64,000 bases of DNA, taken from contig NZ_CP101161.1 of NCBI RefSeq assembly GCF_024298865.1, positions 2,253,227 to 2,317,226 on the forward strand, read 5' to 3'. Shown in pieces: positions 56,038-64,000 of this stretch. Every line of letters begins with the position of its first letter. The first letter of the stretch is position 1. The notes beneath the pieces were generated by a model that worked only from the letters and a program-made list of their open reading frames with translations, was not told the DNA's origin and ran no database searches. This stretch comes from Halorarius halobius (GTDB lineage: Archaea > Halobacteriota > Halobacteria > Halobacteriales > Haloarculaceae). The position numbers were made by a program, and so were the translations under genes.

Positions 56038-56205
56038 CGCTCGCTTTCCCACTCTTCTCGCCGCTGACCAGTCAGTTCGTCAGTGGCGTCTCCGCACCCG
56101 ACGGTCGTGAATCGGATGTCGGTGCCGGTCGTGAATCGGATGTCGGTGCCGGTCGTGACGGTCGGCGTCGGTGTCGTCGAGCGGCAGAACGAGAGGGGAG
56201 TGGGG

Positions 56206-57075
56206 TTACAGGAACTCCTCGATGTGGTCGGCGACTTCGTCGGGGGTGTCGCCCACGGGGACGCCGGCGTCGTTGAGCGCCGAGATCTTCGACTCGGCGG
56301 TGCCGGTGCCCGACCCGGAGACGATGGCGCCGGCGTGGCCCATCCGCTTGCCCGGCGGAGCGGTCCGGCCGGCGATGAAGCCGGCGACGGGCGTGTCCAT
56401 GTACTCGGCGATGTAGCGGGCGGCCTCCTCCTCGTCCTCGCCGCCGATTTCGCCGCACATGGCGACGGCCTTCGTGTCGGGGTCGTTCTCGAAGAACTCC
56501 AGGGCGTCGACGAAGTCCGTGCCGATGATGGGGTCGCCCCCGATGCCGACGGCGGTGGTCTGGCCGATGCCCCGCTGGGTGAGGTTGTCGACGACCTGGT
56601 ACGTCAGCGTCCCCGACCGGGAGACCAGCCCCACGTCACCCTCGGAGAAGATGTTGCCCGGCAGGATGCCGAGTTTCGCCTCGCCGGGCGTGATGATGCC
56701 GGGGCAGTTCGGCCCGATGAGCACCGTGTCGGTCTCCTTCAGGCGCTTGTACACCTTCGCCATGTCCTGCTGGGGGATGCCCTCGGTGATGGCGACCACG
56801 AGGTCGACCGGCGAGTCGAGTGCCTCCATCAGCGCGTCCGCCGCGAACGCGGGCGGGACGAACACGACGCTGGCGTTGGCGTCCGCCTCGCGGGCGGCGC
56901 CGCGAACGGTGTCGTAGACGGGGACGCCGGCGACCTCCTGGCCGCCGCGGCCCGGCACCGCGCCGGCGACGACGTTCGTCCCGTACTCCATCATCTGCTC
57001 GGTGTGGAATCGGCCCTCACCGCCGGTGATGCCCTGTACCACGACGCGCGTGTCGTTGTCGACTAAGATGGACAT
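56206..57075 (-). CDS. sucD: Succinate-CoA ligase subunit alpha
   Basis: A 289-residue alpha subunit of succinyl-CoA synthetase. It binds CoA and carries the phosphorylated His247 in [12 protein letters not shown]. Other motifs: [38 protein letters not shown] and [10 protein letters not shown]. It couples succinyl-CoA to succinate with NTP formation in the citric acid cycle. ATG 57075 lies one base after the sucC stop, so the genes are cotranscribed. Confidence 0.95.
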   Translation of the reverse strand: MSILVDNDTRVVVQGITGGEGRFHTEQMMEYGTNVVAGAVPGRGGQEVAGVPVYDTVRGAAREADANASVVFVPPAFAADALMEALDSPVDLVVAITEGIPQQDMAKVYKRLKETDTVLIGPNCPGIITPGEAKLGILPGNIFSEGDVGLVSRSGTLTYQVVDNLTQRGIGQTTAVGIGGDPIIGTDFVDALEFFENDPDTKAVAMCGEIGGEDEEEAARYIAEYMDTPVAGFIAGRTAPPGKRMGHAGAIVSGSGTGTAESKISALNDAGVPVGDTPDEVADHIEEFL

Positions 57076-57076
57076 G

Positions 57077-58219
57077 TCAGTTCCCCTCCTCGGAGTATTC
57101 GACCGCACGCTGGACGGCGTCCTCCAGCGTCGATTCCACGGTCACGAGGTCCGTGTTCAGTATCTCCATCCCCTCCTCGGCGTTGGTGCCCGCGAGGCGG
57201 ACGACGACCGGTTTGGGTATCTCCTCGAACTGTTCGAGCGCCTCGTTGATGCCCTTCGCCACCTCGTCGCCGCGGGTGATACCGCCGAAGATGTTGAACA
57301 CGACCGAATCGACGTTCTCGTCGGAGAACACCATGTCGAGCGCGTTGGCGACCCGTTCGGCCTTCGCGCCGCCGCCGATGTCGAGGAAGTTGGCCGGGGA
57401 GCCACCGTAGTGGTCGACCAGGTCCAGCGTCGTCATCACCAGTCCCGCGCCGTTGCCGATGATACCGACGTTACCCGACAGGCGCACGTAGTCGAAGCCG
57501 TACTCGTTGGCCTTCGCCTCGAGTTCGTCCTCGGCGGCCTCGTCCTCCATCGCCGCGAGGTCCTCGTGGCGGAACAGCGCGTCGTCGTCGATGTTCATGA
57601 CGGCGTCCGCACAGACCACGTCGCCCTCGGCCGTTATCATCACGGGGTTGACCTCGATTTCGGTCGCGTCCTTCGACGCCCAGAGGTCGTACAGCGTGGT
57701 GAGGACGCTCGCCACGTCCATCGCCACGTCGCGGTCGACGCCGGCCTCGAAGACGGCGCGGCGCGCCTGATACGGCTGGAGGCCGAACGCGGGGTCGACG
57801 TGCTCGCGGGCGATGGCCTCCGGCGTCTCGGCGGCCACCTCCTCGATGTCGACGCCGCCCTCGGTGGAGACCATGGCGACGGGCTTGCCCTCGCCGCGGT
57901 CCATCGTCACGCCCACGTACAGTTCGTTGACGAAGTCGACGGCCTCCTCGACGAGCACCTGGTCGACGTGGAGCCCCTTCAGGTCCATTCCGAGGATGGC
58001 GTCGGCGGCCTCTCGGGCTTCCTCCTCGTTCTCGGCGAGTTTGATGCCGCCCGCCTTGCCGCGGCCGCCCACCTGTACCTGGGCCTTGATGGCGACGGGG
58101 TAGCCGACGTCGCCCGCGGCCGCCACCGCCTCGTCGACGGTGGACGCGAGCGTCGAGTCCGGGACCGGGAGCCCGGCGTCGGCGAAGACACCCTTCGCCT
58201 GATACTCGTGCAGTTTCAT
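57077..58219 (-). CDS. sucC: Succinate-CoA ligase subunit beta
   Basis: A 380-residue beta subunit with an ATP-grasp domain ([32 protein letters not shown] and the metal site EVNPVMIT) and the C-terminal ligase region ([30 protein letters not shown]). It provides the nucleotide site. A TATA-like ATTTAAG lies about 30 bases upstream of ATG 58219. It is the first gene of sucCD. Confidence 0.95.
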   Translation of the reverse strand: MKLHEYQAKGVFADAGLPVPDSTLASTVDEAVAAAGDVGYPVAIKAQVQVGGRGKAGGIKLAENEEEAREAADAILGMDLKGLHVDQVLVEEAVDFVNELYVGVTMDRGEGKPVAMVSTEGGVDIEEVAAETPEAIAREHVDPAFGLQPYQARRAVFEAGVDRDVAMDVASVLTTLYDLWASKDATEIEVNPVMITAEGDVVCADAVMNIDDDALFRHEDLAAMEDEAAEDELEAKANEYGFDYVRLSGNVGIIGNGAGLVMTTLDLVDHYGGSPANFLDIGGGAKAERVANALDMVFSDENVDSVVFNIFGGITRGDEVAKGINEALEQFEEIPKPVVVRLAGTNAEEGMEILNTDLVTVESTLEDAVQRAVEYSEEGN

Positions 58220-58426
58220 TCCATCTCGAAGGACCCTCGCACCCCGCTTAAATCCCGCTATATTTGCGCACGACCCTCACACCCGCGGCCCGCTTCCCTC
58301 GGGCGTCGCCCCCGTCAGACCCAACTGCGACCCGGGCCGTGTCATGTGGTACCATTCGGCTGAACGTTCGTTTTGACGGTTTTGTCAGAATCCGTTTTAG
58401 GGGGCACTCGAAGCGTGTACGTACAG

Positions 58427-60736
58427 ATGGACGTGAACAGACGGACGGTACTGAAGGGGACTGGAGCGGCCGCAGGCGCGTCGCTGTTCGCCACGACCGG
58501 CGCGGCGGCCGCGCCCGACATCGACGACGCGCTCGACGTGGACAGCGACGACCTGCAGGGCGCGCTGGTCGTGTTCGAACCCGGCGCCGACTACGGCGTC
58601 CTCGACCGGTTCGACCTGCCGATGGGCACGTTCGAGATGGAGATGCTCGACGTGGTGTACACGAAGGCCGCGGGCGGCGTCCTCGAACGCATCGCGGAGC
58701 TCCAGCAGGTCCGCTACGTCGAGGCGAACCGCGAGTTGGAGTGGCACAACGGCGAGGCCCAGACCGCGACCAACGCCGACGATGTCCAGGAGCGGTTCGA
58801 CCTGGGCTACACGGGCGACGGCGTCCACGTCGCGGTCATCGACTCGGGCGTCGACGCCTACCACCCGGACCTGCAGGACCGCCTGCGGCACAACTACCAG
58901 TTCACGAATCCGCTGAGCAACGACACCTCGTGGGTCGACGCCGGCGTCGCCGACACCGACGACATCGGCCACGGTACCCACTGTGCGGGGTCGGTGTGTG
59001 GCGAGGGGAACCGCAACCCCGACTACGAGGGGATGGCGCCCGACGCGGACCTGACGGTGTACTCGACGGGCGCGGCGGTCTCCATCCTCCAGTCGGTGGC
59101 CGCGTACAACCACCTGCTGGCGAACCACGCACCCGGCACGGCACCCAGCGAGGACGAGATAATCCGCATCACCTCGAACTCCTACGGCTCGGCGGGCGGC
59201 AACGACTTCAACCCCGCCGGCGCCCAGGAGACGGCGACGTGGCGAGCGTTCGACGCCGGCATGGTCGTCGTCTCCTCGGCGGGCAACTCCGGGCCGGCCC
59301 CGAACACGCTCGGCGGCGCCAAGACCGCGCCGTACATCCTCTGTGTGGCCGCGAGCCACGACGGACAGGGGTCGGGCGCCGACGCGACGAAACGCCCCAC
59401 CGAGTTCTCCTCGCGTGGCCGCACGGCCGACTACGAGCAGGGCGAGGGCGCCCGGTGGGACGAGTTCGAGGCCAACGGCGGCTACACGACCGAGGACCGC
59501 GATACGGCGCTGGACAACGTCCGCGCGTACCACGCGGGCGGTAGTTCCCGCCCGACGGTGAACTCCTACGATAAGTCGACCGTCGTGACGCCGGGCACCG
59601 ACGCCGGTGGCATCGCCGGCGCGCCGGGCGCCGGCCCCTCGACGTTCGTGTCGCTGAAGGAACTCGCCGGCGAGACGGAGTTCCTCGACATCGAGGTGTC
59701 GTGGACGACGGGCCAGCAGGACCTCGACGTCTACCTGCACGAGGGCGGCCAGGACGGCCCCGTCGTCGCCTCCTCGACGAGCGGGAGTCCCGGTGAGCGC
59801 ATCCGGACGGCCGCCGACCCCGCGAACAGCTACGTCCTCGAAATCAACCCGTGGGCGAACGTCGTCACGCAGGCGACCGTCTCGGTCACCGAGAAGGGCG
59901 AAGCGACGGGCGCGGACGTCTCCGGCCCCTACGGCGTCTACCGGCCGAGCGTCATCGCGCCCGGGAGCGCCGTCGTCTCGACGATGGGCGTCTCCGCGCT
60001 GAAGGCGACGGAGGCGACGTACGGCGCCTCGCCGGCCGACACCGGCGCGCTGTACGCCGCGCTGTCGGGCACGTCGATGTCGTGTCCGGTCACCTCCGGC
60101 GTCACCGCGCAGGTCATCGAGGCGTACTACCGGAACAACGGGGGCACCTACCCCGGCCCCGAGCAGGTCATCCACATCATGGAGAAGGCGGCCACGGCGA
60201 ACGCTGAGGCCGACTACACGCCGTTCAACGCGGGTGCCGGGCTGGTCGACGCCGTCGCGGCCGTCGAGTTGGCCGAGAAAGGTGACGACCCCGCGCCCGC
60301 GAACACGCGGCTGGCGTCGGTGAGCCAGCCGGAGTTCATCTCGGCGACCGGGAGCCGGTCGGACGACGGCTCGGCGTTCACCGGCGGGCAGACGAATCAG
60401 GTGACCGTCACGGTCGACACGCTCAGCCACGACGTGTCGGCGGCCCGCGAGACGATGCCGGACGGCTGGAGCGTCGTCGCGACCGGTGACGACTGCTCGA
60501 CGAACGCGGCGGGCGATACGGTCACGTTCACCGCGAGCGAGGTGAACGCGGCGACCGGCGACGGAACCGCCGAGTTCACCTACTTCGTCGAGGCGCCGAG
60601 CGGCCCCCAGCAGACCGGGCCGTACGACTTCGGGCCGGTCGAGGTGAAATCGAGCGAGACCGCCGACGACGGGTTCGTCGCCGTGTCGGGGACGACCAGC
60701 ACCGAGTACGTCCTCGGGCCGCAGACGAACGTCTGA
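58427..60736 (+). CDS. Tat-exported subtilisin-like serine protease with inserted domain
   Basis: A 769-residue subtilase. The start NRRTVLKGTGAAAG is a Tat signal. A propeptide follows (about 45-105), then the catalytic triad: Asp139 (VIDSGVDAYH), His182 (GHGTHCAG) and Ser550 (SGTSMSCPVTSG), with the oxyanion Asn in SSAGNSGP. Between about residues 340 and 500 the fold is interrupted by about 160 residues with a PPC-like beta section (STFVSLKELAGETEFLDIEV, DLDVYLHEGGQDGP). The C-terminal about 130 residues are a beta domain. TTTTAG lies about 27 bases upstream of ATG 58427. Probably secreted, degrading proteins. Confidence 0.9.
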   Translation: MDVNRRTVLKGTGAAAGASLFATTGAAAAPDIDDALDVDSDDLQGALVVFEPGADYGVLDRFDLPMGTFEMEMLDVVYTKAAGGVLERIAELQQVRYVEANRELEWHNGEAQTATNADDVQERFDLGYTGDGVHVAVIDSGVDAYHPDLQDRLRHNYQFTNPLSNDTSWVDAGVADTDDIGHGTHCAGSVCGEGNRNPDYEGMAPDADLTVYSTGAAVSILQSVAAYNHLLANHAPGTAPSEDEIIRITSNSYGSAGGNDFNPAGAQETATWRAFDAGMVVVSSAGNSGPAPNTLGGAKTAPYILCVAASHDGQGSGADATKRPTEFSSRGRTADYEQGEGARWDEFEANGGYTTEDRDTALDNVRAYHAGGSSRPTVNSYDKSTVVTPGTDAGGIAGAPGAGPSTFVSLKELAGETEFLDIEVSWTTGQQDLDVYLHEGGQDGPVVASSTSGSPGERIRTAADPANSYVLEINPWANVVTQATVSVTEKGEATGADVSGPYGVYRPSVIAPGSAVVSTMGVSALKATEATYGASPADTGALYAALSGTSMSCPVTSGVTAQVIEAYYRNNGGTYPGPEQVIHIMEKAATANAEADYTPFNAGAGLVDAVAAVELAEKGDDPAPANTRLASVSQPEFISATGSRSDDGSAFTGGQTNQVTVTVDTLSHDVSAARETMPDGWSVVATGDDCSTNAAGDTVTFTASEVNAATGDGTAEFTYFVEAPSGPQQTGPYDFGPVEVKSSETADDGFVAVSGTTSTEYVLGPQTNV

Positions 60737-60739
60737 GCC

Positions 60740-61417
60740 TCACCGGGGAGGTTCGGCCTCCGGAAGCACGTCCGCGAAGTCGGCGATGACGCCGTCGACG
60801 CCGAGGTCGGCCAGCTGTTCGGCCTCTGTGGCCTCCCGCACCGTCCAGACGTTGACGCTCATGCCGGCGGCGTGGGCATCGCCCACCAGCCGCTCGGTAC
60901 AGCAGTCGAGGCTCGGGTGGACGAACGAACAGTCGAGGTCGCGTGCGAACTCCATCGCCTGGTCCGACGCCTCGTCGAACAGGTACGCACGAGGGACCTC
61001 GCAATCGGCACCGCGACACCCCTCGAGTTCGTTGGCGTGAAACGAGGAGACGCAGACCTGCGGCTCCGCGGAGCGCGCGAGCCGCACGGCGTCGTCGGCC
61101 AGCCCCACCTCCTTCAGTTCGATGTTGACGCCCACCGTCGGCGGGACGGCGTCGAGCACTTCCTCCAGCGTCGGCACCGTCTCGTCGGTGTCGAGCACCC
61201 GCAGGTCGCGGAGTTCGGCGAGGCTGTGGCGACAGACTGGCCCGGAGCCGTCGGTCACCCGGTCGACGGAGGCGTCGTGAATGGCGACCAACTCTCCGGA
61301 GTCACAGCGCCGGACGTCGACCTCCACCTCGTCGGCGCACTCGGCGGCGCTCCGGACGGCACGGAGGGTGTTCTCCGGGTGTTGCCCGGCGAAGCCGCGG
61401 TGCGCGATGAGTCGCAT
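60740..61417 (-). CDS. Glycerophosphodiester phosphodiesterase
   Basis: A 225-residue TIM-barrel GDPD. The signature [13 protein letters not shown] (His and Arg), [18 protein letters not shown] (Glu, Asp and His-Asp) and IELKEV show the metal and catalytic sites. It hydrolyses glycerophosphodiesters to glycerol 3-phosphate and an alcohol. ATG 61417 was chosen because MRLIAHRG is the family start; an earlier start adds 18 residues without motif. Its stop is three bases past the protease stop on the other strand. Confidence 0.9.
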   Translation of the reverse strand: MRLIAHRGFAGQHPENTLRAVRSAAECADEVEVDVRRCDSGELVAIHDASVDRVTDGSGPVCRHSLAELRDLRVLDTDETVPTLEEVLDAVPPTVGVNIELKEVGLADDAVRLARSAEPQVCVSSFHANELEGCRGADCEVPRAYLFDEASDQAMEFARDLDCSFVHPSLDCCTERLVGDAHAAGMSVNVWTVREATEAEQLADLGVDGVIADFADVLPEAEPPR

Positions 61418-61595
61418 CCACGTCGCCAGCAACGGTCCGCGGATAAATGACTGTCGGAAGGGACAACGCACCGACCAGCCTCACCGGCGCCGTCCCCGGG
61501 CGCGGAACGGTGCCCGCGACCGGTGGTCGACGGGGGACCCACCCGCTAGCACGGGGCATACCTTTACGAGCGAGGCGGTCGAACCGCCGGATGCG

Positions 61596-61796
61596 ATGGT
61601 CTTCAAGAAGATTACCTTAATCGGGACGAGTTCGGAGAGCTTCGACGCCGCCGCGGACGACGCCATCGACCGCGCCGAGCGCACCCTCGACAACCTGAAA
61701 TGGGTCGAGGTGGACGAACTCGGCGTCGAGGTGGCCTCCGTCGAGGGACGCGAGTACCAGGCCGAGGTGACCGTCGCCTTCGAACTCGCGGAGTAA
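61596..61796 (+). CDS. Dodecin (flavin-binding)
   Basis: A 66-residue dodecin that assembles into a hollow dodecamer and stores riboflavin or lumichrome. Recognisable parts: [22 protein letters not shown], and [14 protein letters not shown], where the tryptophan stacks on flavin. ATG 61596 is used; a second ATG five bases upstream is in another frame. CTTTACG (61562-61568) is a TATA candidate about 30 bases upstream. It is divergent from the GDPD gene. Confidence 0.95.
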   Translation: MVFKKITLIGTSSESFDAAADDAIDRAERTLDNLKWVEVDELGVEVASVEGREYQAEVTVAFELAE

Positions 61797-61941
61797 CGAG
61801 GGAGCATCGCGCGGCCGGCCACCGGCTACCGCGAGCGACCTCTCGGAGACCGCACGGCGCGTGCGGGATGGGCCGTCGCCCCAGCGGGGGCTCTCTGGGG
61901 AGAGAGCGTATCGCCCCCGCGAGAGAACTGGACAGCCCCGG

Positions 61942-62307
61942 CTACGTCCGGAACGACTCGCCACAGCCGCATTCGGTCTCGACGTTCGGGTTCTCGACGT
62001 GGAACCCCGCGCCCTGGAGGCCGCCCTCGAACTCGAGGACGGAGCCGTCGATGTAGTTCATGCTCGACGGGTCGACGATGAGCCGGAGGCCGTGGTGCTC
62101 GAAGACGTGGTCGTCGTCTTCGGGTTCGTGCTCGAACCGCATCCCGTAGGAGAGACCCGCACAGCCCCCCTGCTGGACGAACAGGCGGAGGCCACCCACG
62201 TCGGCGTCCATCCCCTCCCCGTCCATCAACTCGAGCGCCTGCGAGGCGGCGTCCTCGGTGGCGCGGACGGGGTCCGTGGCGTCCTCCGTGGCGTCGGCGG
62301 TGCTCAT
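61942..62307 (-). CDS. IscA/ErpA/HesB-type iron-sulfur cluster carrier
   Basis: A 121-residue A-type carrier. The three conserved cysteines are Cys49 (GGCAGLSYG), Cys113 and Cys115 (ECGCGESF). Between them are YGMRFEHEPE and VDPSSMNYIDGSVLEFEGGL. It accepts Fe-S clusters from a scaffold and delivers them to apo-enzymes. The N-terminal 25 residues are an acidic extension common in haloarchaea. Start ATG 62307. Confidence 0.9.
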   Translation of the reverse strand: MSTADATEDATDPVRATEDAASQALELMDGEGMDADVGGLRLFVQQGGCAGLSYGMRFEHEPEDDDHVFEHHGLRLIVDPSSMNYIDGSVLEFEGGLQGAGFHVENPNVETECGCGESFRT

Positions 62308-62414
62308 GTACGTTGGATTCGGCTACACCGACAAAACGTTGGCGACGCTACTGGCGTGTCGCTCGCTCCGGTCGCCTCCGCTCGGTCTCCGTGGCCTCTC
62401 TGCGGTCGGCCACG

Positions 62415-63686
62415 CTACTTCTCGAACCGCTTCCGGACGCTCTCGGCGTGCGCCTCCAGCCCCTCCGCCTCCGCGAGCGCGGTCACCGTGTCGGCGATGT
62501 CGTCGAGCGCCTCGCGGTCGAGTCGCTGAACCGTCTGGGAGACGAGGAACTCGTCGACCGACAGTCCGCCCTGCGTCCGCGCCAGCCCCCCGGTCGGGAG
62601 CACGTGGTTCGGGCCGGCGGCGTAGTCGCCCGCCGCCACGGGCGAGCAGGGGCCGAGGAACACGCTCCCGCCCACCTCGATGCGCTCCAGCAGTTCCTCG
62701 TCGTTCGCGGCCTGGATGGAGAGGTGTTCGGCGGCGTACTCCGCGGCGAACAGCACCGCCTCCGACATCGAGCGGGCGGTGAACACGCCGGAGGCGTCGT
62801 TGTCGAGTGCGGCCTCGATGACCTCGCGGCGCTCGCGCTCGGCGGCCTGCTCGACGGCCGCCTCGGCGATGGCCTCCGCGGTCGCTTCGTCGTCGGTGAC
62901 CGCGGCGACGGCGGCGTTGGGGTCGTGTTCCGCCTGTGCGACGAGGTCCGACGCGACCAACTCGGGGTCGGCGGTGTCGTCGGCGACCACCAGCACCTCC
63001 GAGGGCCCCGCGAGGAAGTCGATGTCGCAGTCGGCCCGCACCTCGGCTTTCGCGGCGGTGACGAACCGGTTGCCCGGGCCGACCACCTTCTGGACCCGCG
63101 AGACGGTCTCGGTGCCGTACGCGAGGGCGGCGACGGCCTGTGCGCCGCCGACCTGGTAGACGGCGTCGGCGCCCGCGACGTGGATGGCCGCGAGCGTCGC
63201 GTCGTTCAACTGGTCGGCGGGCGGCGTGGCGACGGCGACGTGGTCGACGCCCGCGACGGTCGCGGGTACGACGGTCATCAGCGCCGACGAGGGGTAGGCG
63301 GCCGTCCCGCCGGGGACGTACGCCCCGACCCGTTCGAGCGGGCGGTAGCGCCGACCCAGTTCGCGGCCCTCGAACTCGCGGGTCCAGTTCTCCGGCAACT
63401 GGGCCTCGTGGAACGCCTCGACGTTCGCGGCGGCGCGCTCGATATGCCCGCGCAGGTCCGGGTCGAGGCGGTCGTAGGCGCGTTCCGCCTCGTCGGTGAC
63501 ATCGAGGGTGCCGACCTCCACGTCGTCGTGCTCGCGGGACAGCTCCCGGAGCGCGACGTCACCCTCCTCCCGGACTCGGTCGAGTATCTCGCGGGCCGTC
63601 TCGCGGGCGTCGTCGACGCCGGCGTCCCGCTCGAACAGCGCCGCTCGCTCCTCCGGCGAGAGCTCCGCGACGGCTCGTACGTTCAT
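62415..63686 (-). CDS. hisD: Histidinol dehydrogenase
   Basis: A 423-residue enzyme of the last two steps of histidine synthesis, oxidising histidinol to histidine with NAD+. Landmarks: ERVGAYVPGG, the zinc-site region PGNRFVTAAKAEV and LAGPSEVLV, AQAEHDPNA (histidine and glutamate), and GPNHVLPTGG (histidine). Length is normal. No other his gene is adjacent. Start ATG 63686. Confidence 0.95.
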   Translation of the reverse strand: MNVRAVAELSPEERAALFERDAGVDDARETAREILDRVREEGDVALRELSREHDDVEVGTLDVTDEAERAYDRLDPDLRGHIERAAANVEAFHEAQLPENWTREFEGRELGRRYRPLERVGAYVPGGTAAYPSSALMTVVPATVAGVDHVAVATPPADQLNDATLAAIHVAGADAVYQVGGAQAVAALAYGTETVSRVQKVVGPGNRFVTAAKAEVRADCDIDFLAGPSEVLVVADDTADPELVASDLVAQAEHDPNAAVAAVTDDEATAEAIAEAAVEQAAERERREVIEAALDNDASGVFTARSMSEAVLFAAEYAAEHLSIQAANDEELLERIEVGGSVFLGPCSPVAAGDYAAGPNHVLPTGGLARTQGGLSVDEFLVSQTVQRLDREALDDIADTVTALAEAEGLEAHAESVRKRFEK

Positions 63687-63794
63687 ACCCGGACGTGGAT
63701 GCGGCCGCGAAAAACGGTTTCCATCAGCGGTCCCTTGCCGGGCCTCCGCAGATACCGGCGCGAACGTTTTGGGTCGTCGTCCCGTACGCCGGAC

Positions 63795-64000
63795 ATGAAC
63801 GGTACCGAACAGGGGACGGTCCGGGCGTGGCTCGTGGAGCGGACGTTCTCGGACGACGAACAGAACATCGTCATCCTGCTGTACGCGACGCCGGACGGTC
63901 GCCAGGTGCTCCGGAAGGAGCGGGCGCTCACCTCCTTTACCGGGCCGGCGCGGACGACGACGGCCGCGGTGGATGCCGCCCCGGAGAACCTCGAGGCCGT
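63795..64000 (+). CDS. Conserved haloarchaeal protein, 3' end outside window
   Basis: The first 68 codons are visible, starting MNGTEQGTVRAWLVERTFSD and continuing LLYATPDGRQVLRKERALTS. It is open to the window end. This could be a small beta-rich protein; no family can be named from this fragment. Confidence 0.55.
   Translation, partial: MNGTEQGTVRAWLVERTFSDDEQNIVILLYATPDGRQVLRKERALTSFTGPARTTTAAVDAAPENLEA

Overview
The window is a stretch of a haloarchaeal chromosome. The evidence is the high GC content, strongly acidic proteins, archaeal TATA boxes about 25 bases before start codons (leaderless mRNAs), Tat-type export signals, and archaeal genes such as rfcL, HMG-CoA synthase, dodecin and split glycine decarboxylase. 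No genus is assigned. It holds about 69 protein genes, one tRNA gene and one small integrated element.

Left part (1-22.4 kb): two tandem, related surface proteins with pilin-like N-termini (the first cut by the window edge) and a small pilin-like protein; then HMG-CoA synthase. A mixed accessory block follows: CPBP-type membrane proteases, HTH regulators, two tandem DUF457-type membrane proteins, two acetyltransferases and an FMN-barrel protein. Next come rfcL (clamp loader), a four-gene polar amino acid ABC importer, the malic enzyme-phosphotransacetylase fusion, a CPBP relative that lost its catalytic glutamates, and a CtaA-like haem A synthase.

Sulfur block (23.1-28.4 kb): a two-cysteine HTH regulator, a rhodanese-metallo-beta-lactamase fusion (persulfide dioxygenase type), a TauE exporter with a 49-residue partner, a YeeE-type transporter split into two overlapping genes, a TusA-type sulfur carrier and a DsrE-type protein. 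Together they look like a complete uptake, relay, oxidation and export route for sulfane sulfur. Palindromes or shared half-sites lie at several of their promoters.

Middle (28.5-46.9 kb): a HAD hydrolase, two MoeA-type molybdopterin genes (one fused to a periplasmic-binding-like domain), TatD and NYN nucleases, a Na+/H+ antiporter, a wHTH plus DICT pair, the glycine cleavage genes gcvT-gcvH and gcvPA-gcvPB separated by an antisense histidine kinase, a gene-poor gap, a thiolase and a cobalamin adenosyltransferase.

Integrated element (46,945-51,882): tRNA-Val(CAC) carries the left copy of an 18-bp direct repeat. The right copy lies just beyond a tyrosine integrase gene, which defines a 4.9-kb element. 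It carries a secreted PGF-CTERM-like protein, a HalOD1 protein, small proteins (one a cysteine-rich 49-mer), a winged-helix regulator with two palindromic operators, tandem 37-bp repeats and an orphan reading frame. The flanking SnoaL-like gene has a 20-bp tandem duplication that removes its stop codon, so its frame now runs into the element.

Right part (52.5-64 kb): two haloarchaeal conserved proteins, a cytochrome P450, a membrane protein with three FDxxxW motifs and a Pro/Thr/Ser tail, sucCD, a Tat-exported subtilase with a domain inserted in its catalytic fold, a glycerophosphodiesterase, dodecin, an IscA/ErpA-type protein, hisD and a truncated conserved gene.
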